From: a bacterium UBA4637
GTDB taxonomy: Bacteria; Bacteroidota; Bacteroidia; Bacteroidales; Bacteroidaceae
NCBI GenBank assembly: GCA_002405875.1
Contig: DHMR01000058.1
Location: 1-10,070 of the forward strand
DNA length: 10,070 nt
Direction of reading: 5' to 3'
The translations under genes were made by a program, and so were the position numbers. Below the pieces are notes generated by a model. That model was not told the DNA's origin. It saw nothing but the letters and a program-made list of their open reading frames with translations, and searched no databases. Each line of letters starts with the position of its first letter. Position 1 is the stretch's first letter. This document shows, piece by piece, positions 1 through 5,063 of this stretch.

Positions 1-345
1 GCATGGTGGCCAGCCATCATCATCGGCTTGCTCGGCGCAGGTCACCAGGCTTGGTCTGCCAACTTATATTCCACCATTGGTGATATGTTCCCTAAGTCAA
101 CCGTTGCCACCATTACAGGTATTGGTGCGATGGCAGGAGGCGTAGGCTCCTTCCTCATCAACAAGGGTTCTGGTATGCTCTTCACATACGCTGAGGGACA
201 GGGTTCTGCCTTCTCGTTCATGGGCTTCGATGGCAAGCCAGGTGCTTACATGATTGTGTTCTGCATCTGTAGTGTGGCTTACCTTGTAGGTTGGTGCATC
301 ATGAAAGCATTGGTACCTAAGTACAAGCCAATCGTAGTAGAATAG
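1..345 (+). CDS. MFS transporter, hexuronate/ExuT-like, C-terminal part
   Basis: This is the 3' end of a gene that began before the window; the frame is open from base 1 and stops at 343-345, giving 114 residues. The stretch contains hydrophobic membrane segments and the run HQAWSANLYSTIGDMFPKS, followed by a glycine-rich GIGAMAGGVGS segment. This pattern is typical of the anion:cation symporter branch of the major facilitator superfamily (ExuT and related hexuronate transporters), where it lies in the C-terminal half. The last helix (about 25 residues before the end) is followed by a short basic tail. By family it would import a sugar acid such as galacturonate or glucuronate through the inner membrane. 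The exact substrate cannot be read from this fragment, and the neighbouring catabolic genes that would settle it are outside the window. It is closed by a strong hairpin just downstream. Confidence 0.85.
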   Translation, partial: AWWPAIIIGLLGAGHQAWSANLYSTIGDMFPKSTVATITGIGAMAGGVGSFLINKGSGMLFTYAEGQGSAFSFMGFDGKPGAYMIVFCICSVAYLVGWCIMKALVPKYKPIVVE

Positions 346-360
346 TTTTAGGCTTGAAAT

Positions 361-402
361 AAGAAATCCCATTCCTTGTTTATTGAAGGAATGGGATTTC
401 TT
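361..402 (+). terminator. Intrinsic terminator after the MFS transporter gene
   Basis: A perfect 17-base-pair inverted repeat (361-377 with 386-402) encloses an 8-base loop and is followed by a T-rich tail (TTTATTCTATT). It begins 15 bases after the transporter stop codon. The length and perfection of the stem make termination the natural reading. It may also stop transcripts arriving from the convergent nitroreductase gene, although the tail on that side is less T-rich. Confidence 0.85.
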
Positions 403-555
403 TATTCTATTATGGGTGTTCTCAGCCTACAGCACATTGATCTTTGATGTCACGCTTATTATATGTATCAAACGATGATGCTTGTACGTTCTTATGGGTG
501 CAAGATGTAGGTTTATTGTTGTAAGAATACTCATTTATATGTCTTCAAACAGCTG

Positions 556-587
556 CAGGGCGGACGCATTTTGATGCGTCCGCCCTG
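556..587. repeat. GC-rich perfect palindrome, REP-like or terminator
   Basis: Fourteen bases starting CAGGGCGG (556-569) are repeated inverted and perfect at 574-587 around a TTTG loop. The stem is 10/14 G+C inside an AT-rich gap. No T-run follows on the plus strand, and the minus-strand side (CAGCTGTTTGAAGAC) is only weakly T-rich, so it is a poor classical terminator. It lies 64 bases past the stop codon of the minus-strand nitroreductase and could stop or stabilise that messenger. It could equally be one copy of a dispersed palindromic element of the REP/BIME kind. One copy in one window cannot tell these apart. Confidence 0.6.
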
Positions 588-650
588 TGTACATTCATTA
601 ACCATTAGATGTGCTTTCTGCAAGCTACAAGAATGGCTGGCGAGTGGCTC

Positions 651-1391
651 TTAGTCAAGAAAACCCTGCTGTTTGAGAGCTTCAAGGAAATCTTTGCTCA
701 TCGCTTCGCAATCCTTCTTGGTGTATCGGATGTCGGTGAAGACCTGGGCAAGGGTCTCTACGTTGTTAATTCGCACGAACTCCTTGTTTTCTTTGAGGGC
801 TTCTTTCTCGGCATAGAAATCATCTATTTTTGCTGGGGTGTATGCCTCGAAATGTTCCTTGTGCACGATACTGCGCAATGGTAAGCGGTCGCTCTTGGCT
901 GGGTGCTCGTCTGGCCAGCCGATGGTGAGAGTGGCTACAGGCATTACAAGCTTAGGTAACTTGAGAGCGTCGATTATCATCTTTGGCATATATACCGTCG
1001 TTCCGAGAAAACAGGTGCCAAGACCGGCTTCTTCTGCCAGGTTTGTAAAAGTCTGAGTGAAGAGAAGGGCATCGGTGGCTGCGTTCATGAATGAGAGGAT
1101 GTTGTCATAGCCAGGGTGTGCTTTGCGGTTCTCCGCCCAGATGGTGGTGCGGCTATAGTCGGCACAGATGGTGAACACCACAGGGGCACTGGTCACCATT
1201 GGTTGGTTGAAGTGAGCGGGAGCCAAGGCCTTTTTGCCTTCCTCGCTTCGGGTTATCACTACACTATAGAGCTGTAAATTGCCCATGGTCGGGGTGTGTT
1301 CAGCTTCCTCGATGAGACTGTAAAGCAGTTCGTCGGAAACTTCTCGGTTCGCATATTTGCGAATGGATGTTCTGTTCTTAATCGATTCCAT
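651..1391 (-). CDS. Nitroreductase family FMN oxidoreductase (NfsA-like)
   Basis: The 246-residue product fits the flavin-dependent nitroreductase superfamily in length and motifs. The N-terminal NRTSIRKY (residues 6-13) matches the R-x-S-x-R FMN-phosphate-binding motif. EAEHTPTMGNLQLYS (29-43) is the usual helix and active-site loop, and EEAGLGTCFLG (120-130) is the conserved glycine-rich segment near the second FMN contact. The C-terminal extension (about 205-246), rich in charged residues and containing FTDIRYTKKD, is one I associate with the NfsA-like group in Bacteroidota. Such enzymes pass electrons from NAD(P)H to nitroaromatics, quinones or other small acceptors in the cytoplasm; the natural substrate here is not evident. 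The start ATG at 1389-1391 is preceded at a suitable distance by a TAACTTTG element. The gene is a single unit, divergent from the RNR-like gene and convergent with the transporter. Confidence 0.9.
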   Translation of the reverse strand: MESIKNRTSIRKYANREVSDELLYSLIEEAEHTPTMGNLQLYSVVITRSEEGKKALAPAHFNQPMVTSAPVVFTICADYSRTTIWAENRKAHPGYDNILSFMNAATDALLFTQTFTNLAEEAGLGTCFLGTTVYMPKMIIDALKLPKLVMPVATLTIGWPDEHPAKSDRLPLRSIVHKEHFEAYTPAKIDDFYAEKEALKENKEFVRINNVETLAQVFTDIRYTKKDCEAMSKDFLEALKQQGFLD

Positions 1392-1409
1392 ATATTGCTT
1401 GTTTTTTAT

Positions 1410-1418
1410 GCAAAGTTA
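1410..1418 (-). promoter_or_regulatory. Bacteroidota -7 element for the nitroreductase gene
   Basis: On the minus strand this reads TAACTTTGC, matching the TAnnTTTG -7 consensus of the Bacteroidota primary sigma factor. It lies about 20 bases before the nitroreductase start codon. The core AACTTTGC occurs twice with a 10-base offset (1410-1417 and 1420-1427 on the plus strand as GCAAAGTT). No clear TTTG lies at the expected -33 position, so the assignment rests on the -7 box and placement. Confidence 0.55.
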
Positions 1419-1472
1419 CGCAAAGTTTTTCAAAAAGGGCTATTTGTTGCTACTTTTTTTGAAATATATGCC

Positions 1473-1533
1473 TAAACGTTTGATTTTTTAGAAATAAAAG
1501 TTTAATTTTGCACCTAAATATTAAACGTTTGAT
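1473..1533 (+). repeat. Paired 12-base direct repeats, possible operator
   Basis: TAAACGTTTGAT occurs at 1473-1484 and again at 1522-1533, 49 bases apart start to start. Each copy contains the 8-base palindrome AAACGTTT, the sort of core a dimeric regulator could bind. The left copy covers the -33 box and the right copy ends directly before the ATG at 1534. The arrangement flanks the whole promoter. That these sites bind a protein is an inference. Confidence 0.45.
1479..1510 (+). promoter_or_regulatory. Promoter TTTG-N20-TAnnTTTG for the RNR-like gene/folB
   Basis: A TTTG at 1479-1482 is followed after exactly 20 bases by TAATTTTG (1503-1510). This is the ideal layout of a Bacteroidota housekeeping promoter. 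The start codon at 1534 lies 23 bases beyond, so the leader is very short. The -33 box is part of a 12-base repeat whose second copy abuts the start codon, which suggests control at this promoter. Confidence 0.8.
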
Positions 1534-2199
1534 ATGAAGAATATAGAAAATATGACTTTTGAGGAGGCTAGCAAGGCTCTCCTTGATGAATTGAACGGCA
1601 ACTTGGCGGAGCTTCACAAGTACTTTGATGCCCAGAATGCCGACTGGGGCAAATTGCACGACAAGCTGATTGGTGATGTCGCTGCCGAGGCTCATGTTCC
1701 TTACTTCTCACCCGAGGTGGTAGAGGTGCGCCCAAGGGAATTGGATTGTGACGTGGTTCGCTTTCAGAATAATAAGGAGAAATGGGTGGCATTGGTCGGC
1801 TTGCTCAATGGTCATCCTTATGAAATATTCACAGGCTTGCAGGATGAGGACGAAGGAATCATGCTGCCTAAGTCTGTGACCAATGGTAAGATTGTGAAGA
1901 CCGTGTTGGGCGAGGGACAGAAGAGATATGATTTCCAGTTTGTCAACAAGCGTGGTTACAAGATAACCGTGGAAGGATTAAGCGAGAAATTCAACCCTGA
2001 GTATTGGAACTATGCCAAGTTGATTTCCGGCGTGTTGCGTTATCGCATGCCGATAGAGCACGTTATCAAGCTCGTCAATCAGTTACAACTCACCTCTGAG
2101 AGCATCAACACTTGGAAAAAAGGCGTGGTAAAAGCTCTCAAGAGATATTTGCCTGAGGGCTCATTGGCTATCAAGGATACAGAGAATGAAGGTGAGTAG
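1534..2199 (+). CDS. Stand-alone class II ribonucleotide reductase C-terminal domain-like protein
   Basis: This is a 221-residue soluble protein with no signal peptide or membrane segment. From about residue 66 to 209 it reads like the C-terminal region of the adenosylcobalamin-dependent ribonucleotide reductase of Bacteroidota. Examples are RPRELDCDVVRFQNN (66-80), YEIFTGL (96-102), LPKSVTNGKI (111-120), RGYKITVEGLS (140-150), FNPEYWNYAKLISGVLR (153-169) and INTWKKGVVKALKRY (191-205). The catalytic barrel of that enzyme (roughly 600 residues) is absent, as is the cysteine-rich tail expected after this region; only one cysteine (72) remains. Residues 1-60 are a helical, acidic segment that I do not recognise. 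It therefore cannot reduce ribonucleotides alone. It may regulate or assist a reductase, or be a paralogue put to another use. The start ATG 1534 fits the promoter. The 3' end overlaps folB by 14 bases. The recognition is from memory of family sequences, not from a search. Confidence 0.65.
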   Translation: MKNIENMTFEEASKALLDELNGNLAELHKYFDAQNADWGKLHDKLIGDVAAEAHVPYFSPEVVEVRPRELDCDVVRFQNNKEKWVALVGLLNGHPYEIFTGLQDEDEGIMLPKSVTNGKIVKTVLGEGQKRYDFQFVNKRGYKITVEGLSEKFNPEYWNYAKLISGVLRYRMPIEHVIKLVNQLQLTSESINTWKKGVVKALKRYLPEGSLAIKDTENEGE

Positions 2200-2569
2200 T
2201 AGCTATGTGAATCTGGATAACTTGCGTTTCCATGCCTTCCATGGTGTGTTGACGCAGGAGAGATTGACCGGCAACGACTATGTGGTGAACCTCCATATCA
2301 AGTACGATTTCAGCAAGGCAATGTCAAGCGACGATGTTGCTGATACACTCAACTATGCCGAAGTGTATCAAGTAGTGGCACGCGAGATGAGGGAGCCAAG
2401 CCTGTTGCTGGAGCGAGTGGCTGGTCGCATCGGTGAAAGCCTCTTTCATCAATTCCCCGAAATTGAAGAAATCCACCTGAAAGTGGTCAAGCAGAACCCT
2501 CCAATGGGTGCCGATTGTGATGGCGCAGGCGTGGAAGTTCACTTAATAAATGATAAAACTTTAAAGTAG
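2186..2569 (+). CDS. folB: Dihydroneopterin aldolase
   Basis: The 127-residue product has the length and motifs of FolB, which cleaves 7,8-dihydroneopterin to 6-hydroxymethyl-7,8-dihydropterin and glycolaldehyde in cytoplasmic folate synthesis. Visible landmarks are FHAFHGVLTQER (15-26) with the Glu25 that matches the substrate-binding region of characterised enzymes. DTLNYAEVY (53-61) carries the active-site Tyr57, and LLLERVAGRI (73-82) carries the pterin-anchoring Glu76. VVKQNPPMGAD (100-110) has the catalytic Lys102. The C-terminal GAGVEV strand is also typical. The ATG at 2186 lies inside the last codons of the RNR-like gene (14-base overlap), so the two are almost surely translated from one messenger, possibly with coupling. 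A later start is possible because the first five or six residues are weakly conserved in the family. Confidence 0.93.
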   Translation: MKVSSSYVNLDNLRFHAFHGVLTQERLTGNDYVVNLHIKYDFSKAMSSDDVADTLNYAEVYQVVAREMREPSLLLERVAGRIGESLFHQFPEIEEIHLKVVKQNPPMGADCDGAGVEVHLINDKTLK

Positions 2570-2595
2570 ATGTAGGTTTTCTGCTGCAAATTCAT

Positions 2596-2603
2596 TAATT
2601 TTG
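2596..2603 (+). promoter_or_regulatory. -7 element upstream of the amidase gene
   Basis: TAATTTTG matches the Bacteroidota -7 box exactly and lies 17 bases before the amidase start codon. The expected -33 position (around 2572) reads GTAG rather than TTTG, so this is a weak or partly dependent promoter. The amidase may also be read through from the folB messenger, since no terminator is visible between 2570 and 2620. Confidence 0.5.
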
Positions 2604-2620
2604 CAAAATCATCAGAAAGT

Positions 2621-3853
2621 ATGTGTAAGAAAATAAGCCTCATATTGACCTTGTTGTGCATGTTGGTACTGACTTCGTTTGGTGCCAACAAGCGGTTCAC
2701 ACTCGTTATAGATGCTGGTCATGGAGGGCATGATGCAGGTGCGCTTGGCGCTACCTCGAAGGAGAAGAACATCAATTTGGCTGTGGCACTGCAGTTTGGT
2801 AAGTATGTGGAGCGCAATATGCCAGACGTGAGGGTGATTTACACTCGAAAGACAGATGTGTTCATTCCGCTTCATGAGCGTGCCAACATCGCCAATCGTG
2901 CGAATGCCGACCTGTTCATCTCGGTGCATACCAATGCACTGCCAGCAGGTAAGATAGCCCGAGGCTTTGAAACTTACACGCTCGGTATGCACCGCGCCAA
3001 GGACAATTTGGATGTGGCTATGCGAGAAAACTCGGTTATCTCGATGGAGAAAGGTTATCAACAGACTTATCAGGGGTTCGATCCCAAGTCGTCTGAAAGC
3101 TACATTATCTTCGAGTTTATACAGGGCAAGAATATGGAACGCAGTGTAGAGCTGGCTCGCATGATACAACGGAAAGTGTGCGATGATGCCAATCGTCCCG
3201 ACAAGGGGGTGCATCAGGCAGGTTTCCTCGTCCTCAGAGAAACCTCGATGCCTAGTTGTCTGATAGAGCTGGGATTTATCACAACCCCCGATGAGGAGAG
3301 CTTGCTCAATAATGATGGTAGAGTAGACGACATCGCCAAGGCGATATATGAAGGCTTCGCCCAATATAAGAATAAGTATGACAAGACAGTGTCGGTACCT
3401 TACAAAGCAACCACTTCCGACGAAGTGGATGTTCCAAAAATCGTGCCAGATACTTATCGCCAAACTGATAGAAAGCCAGTGGCTGCTGAGCCAAGCACGA
3501 GAACCGTTGCCCCACGTAGACAACCACTGCCTGTGAAGACCGAGGCAAAGCCTGTGGCGGTGAAATCCGAGGTTAAGAGTGCGCCAGTTTTCAAGCTTCA
3601 GATATTCGTGAGCAGCAGGACGTTGCGCAAGGGCGATGCTCATTTCAAGGGAGAAACTGATTACGACAGCTTCCAGGAAGGAGGCATGGTGAAGTATACG
3701 ATGGGAGCTTCGACTAATTACAATGAAATCTATCGCTTGCGAAAGAGCCTCAGCGAGAAATTCCCAGAGGCATTCATCATCGCCTTTAAGAATGGGCAGA
3801 AGTATGACGTGAACCAAGCTATAAGAGAATTTAAGCAGAATAAAAATAGATAG
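2621..3853 (+). CDS. N-acetylmuramoyl-L-alanine amidase (Amidase_3) with SPOR-like C-terminus
   Basis: This 410-residue exported enzyme cuts the amide bond between N-acetylmuramic acid and the stem peptide of peptidoglycan. Residues 1-22 form a signal peptide (basic KK, hydrophobic core, FGA end). The Amidase_3 domain runs from about 26 to 255: VIDAGHGGHDAG gives zinc ligand His34, KEKNINL gives Glu48, ISVHTNA gives His103, and CLIELGF gives catalytic Glu216. Residues about 258-325 are a Pro/Lys/Val-rich linker. The last 85 residues (VFKLQIFVSS..., KYTMGASTNYNEIYRLRKSL, FPEAFIIAFKNGQKY) resemble a SPOR-type repeat fold, which in other bacteria binds denuded glycan at the septum. That points to a role in cell separation or wall turnover. 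It is followed after two bases by the MCE gene, so the two are co-transcribed. Confidence 0.92.
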   Translation: MCKKISLILTLLCMLVLTSFGANKRFTLVIDAGHGGHDAGALGATSKEKNINLAVALQFGKYVERNMPDVRVIYTRKTDVFIPLHERANIANRANADLFISVHTNALPAGKIARGFETYTLGMHRAKDNLDVAMRENSVISMEKGYQQTYQGFDPKSSESYIIFEFIQGKNMERSVELARMIQRKVCDDANRPDKGVHQAGFLVLRETSMPSCLIELGFITTPDEESLLNNDGRVDDIAKAIYEGFAQYKNKYDKTVSVPYKATTSDEVDVPKIVPDTYRQTDRKPVAAEPSTRTVAPRRQPLPVKTEAKPVAVKSEVKSAPVFKLQIFVSSRTLRKGDAHFKGETDYDSFQEGGMVKYTMGASTNYNEIYRLRKSLSEKFPEAFIIAFKNGQKYDVNQAIREFKQNKNR

Positions 3854-3855
3854 AC

Positions 3856-4755
3856 ATGAAATTGACAAAGGAAATCAAGATAGCGCTTGTTGCTATAGTG
3901 GGCATTTTGGTTATGTATTTCGGAATCAACTTTCTGAAAGGCATCAATCTGTTTTCTACCAACAACGCTTATTACATGACGTTTGATGACATCCAGGGTT
4001 TGGGAGCCTCAACGCCTATCTATGCCGATGGATACAAGGTGGGAACCGTGGATGGCATTGACTATGATTATGCCAAGAACGGCCCTATCAAGGTGAAGGT
4101 GGACATCACCAAGGACTTGAGAATACCTGAGGGTAGCCAGGCTGAGATTGTGAAAGACCTAATGGGCAACTTGCAGGTGAATTTGCTCTTGGCCAACAAT
4201 CCTCGTGCTCGCATCGAGCCAGGAGGTGTCATTCCTGGTGCTGTGAATGCCGGCATTATGGGTAAGGCAGGCGAATTGGTGCCTGTCATAGAGAAGATGT
4301 TGCCTAAGATTGATTCCATCCTCTCCAGTGTCAATGCGCTCTTGGCAGACCCAGCCCTGGCTGCTACCTTGCACAATGCCAAGACTATCACAGACAATCT
4401 CACCGTCTCTACACGTGAATTGAATACACTGATGGCAGGCTTGAACAAGCAGGTTCCGGGAATGATAGGAAAGGCAAACGGTGTACTTGACAATACCCAT
4501 CGTTTGACTTCTAACCTCGCCAATCTCGATGTACAGGGAACATTGGATAGAGTGAACCAAACCTTGGAGAGTGCTCACCAGTTTACAGAAAAATTGAATA
4601 GCAACAAGGGAAGTCTCGGATTGTTGATGAACGACACCAAGCTTTACGACAACATGACTTCTACCATGAGCCATGCCGACTCACTGATGATTGACTTGAA
4701 GTCGCATCCTAAGCGCTATGTACATTTCTCTGTATTTGGTAAGAAAGACAAGTAA
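3856..4755 (+). CDS. MCE/MlaD family lipid-transport protein
   Basis: The 299-residue product has one N-terminal membrane anchor (about residues 8-27, LVAIVGILVMYFGINFL) and then an MCE domain (about 38-115). That domain has the family look: YYMTFDDIQGLGASTPIYADGYKVGTV, then VKVDITKDLRIPEGSQAEI and a GGVIPG turn near 122-127. Residues about 135-275 are largely helical and polar, as in MlaD/PqiB-type proteins where helices form a tube or contact partners. The C-terminus (HPKRYVHFSVFGKKDK) is a conserved-looking ending in Bacteroidota members. MCE proteins carry phospholipids between inner and outer membranes and usually act with a MlaE permease and MlaF ATPase; neither is in this window, so they would have to come from elsewhere. 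The start ATG is two bases after the amidase stop, and a hairpin lies downstream of the gene. Confidence 0.9.
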   Translation: MKLTKEIKIALVAIVGILVMYFGINFLKGINLFSTNNAYYMTFDDIQGLGASTPIYADGYKVGTVDGIDYDYAKNGPIKVKVDITKDLRIPEGSQAEIVKDLMGNLQVNLLLANNPRARIEPGGVIPGAVNAGIMGKAGELVPVIEKMLPKIDSILSSVNALLADPALAATLHNAKTITDNLTVSTRELNTLMAGLNKQVPGMIGKANGVLDNTHRLTSNLANLDVQGTLDRVNQTLESAHQFTEKLNSNKGSLGLLMNDTKLYDNMTSTMSHADSLMIDLKSHPKRYVHFSVFGKKDK

Positions 4756-4809
4756 ATACGAGATTAGGTTAATTAAAAATAGTCTAAATAATAACCTGAA
4801 TGTTTCACG

Positions 4810-4854
4810 CCCCGAAACTGCTACTAAACTATTTGTTTGATAGTAGTTTCGGGG
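4810..4854 (+). terminator. Hairpin terminator after the amidase-MCE genes
   Basis: CCCCGAAACT (4810-4819) and ACTA (4823-4826) pair with TAGT and AGTTTCGGGG on the 3' side (4841-4854), leaving a three-base bulge (GCT). The stem is stable and lies about 55 bases after the MCE stop codon. The following bases (TTGTTACATAAATGTTT) are only moderately T-rich, so termination may be partial. Confidence 0.6.
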
Positions 4855-4965
4855 TTGTTACATAAATGTTTCACTTTATTTATAAGGTGATTTCAAGGTT
4901 GCGCTCTATTCGTCTAGTTATCAAGATGTTATCTGTAATGTATTAAAATATTCTAAATTCAGCGA

Positions 4966-4997
4966 TTTGCAACTCTCCATATTTTTTTGTAACTTTG
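4966..4997 (+). promoter_or_regulatory. dnaA promoter TTTG-N20-TAnnTTTG
   Basis: TTTG at 4966-4969 and TAACTTTG at 4990-4997 are separated by exactly 20 bases, the ideal Bacteroidota housekeeping arrangement. The predicted start of transcription is near 5003-5006, giving a leader of about 60 bases that contains a small 5-base-pair hairpin (5009-5022). No consensus DnaA box overlaps the promoter, so classical autorepression by DnaA is not apparent. Confidence 0.82.
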
Positions 4998-5063
4998 CAC
5001 ATGATTTCGCATCTTTAGATGCCTCAACATAATTAAGAACAAGAATTTTAATAGATATTCTCA

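Larger units (their letters stand above)
346..650. other. Convergent intergenic gap (no gene seen)
   Basis: This 305-base gap lies between the converging transporter and nitroreductase genes. It holds the transporter terminator at its left end and a GC-rich palindrome at 556-587. Between them (about 403-555) I find only very short open frames, the longest starting ATG at 463 and giving about 15 residues. I find no TAnnTTTG promoter element and no tRNA-like fold. A six-base inverted pair, TTCTTA/TAAGAA, near 490-530 is too short to mean much. Confidence 0.6.
4756..5063 (+). other. Intergenic region between the MCE gene and dnaA
   Basis: This 308-base AT-rich stretch holds the amidase/MCE terminator (4810-4854), the dnaA promoter (4966-4997) and a small hairpin in the dnaA leader (GCATC at 5009-5013 with GATGC at 5018-5022). 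Between 4860 and 4960 I see no gene and no consensus DnaA box; TTATCTGTA near 4930 matches TTATCCACA at only six of nine positions. AATGTTTCAC occurs twice (4799-4808 and 4865-4874), without clear meaning. I do not see a convincing replication origin here. Confidence 0.55.

Noticed and set aside
609..884. A 91-codon plus-strand frame over the nitroreductase 3' end
   Set aside because: It is antisense to conserved nitroreductase sequence, has no promoter and shows no family resemblance.
2612..3868. A 418-codon open frame on the minus strand covering the whole amidase gene
   Set aside because: The plus-strand frame has all amidase catalytic motifs and a signal peptide. The antisense frame has no recognisable motif and exists because of codon bias in the true gene.
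4068..4674. Two minus-strand frames (151 and 171 codons) inside the MCE gene
   Set aside because: Both are shadows of the plus-strand MCE frame, which has a membrane anchor, MCE motifs and operon spacing.
4766..4797. AGGTTA/TAACCT inverted pair after the MCE gene
   Set aside because: Six bases with a 20-base loop in AT-rich sequence is within chance. The hairpin at 4810-4854 is the better terminator.
4756..5063. Possible replication origin upstream of dnaA
   Set aside because: The region is AT-rich but has no consensus DnaA boxes and no repeated 9-mers or 13-mers. In this phylum dnaA is often not next to oriC.
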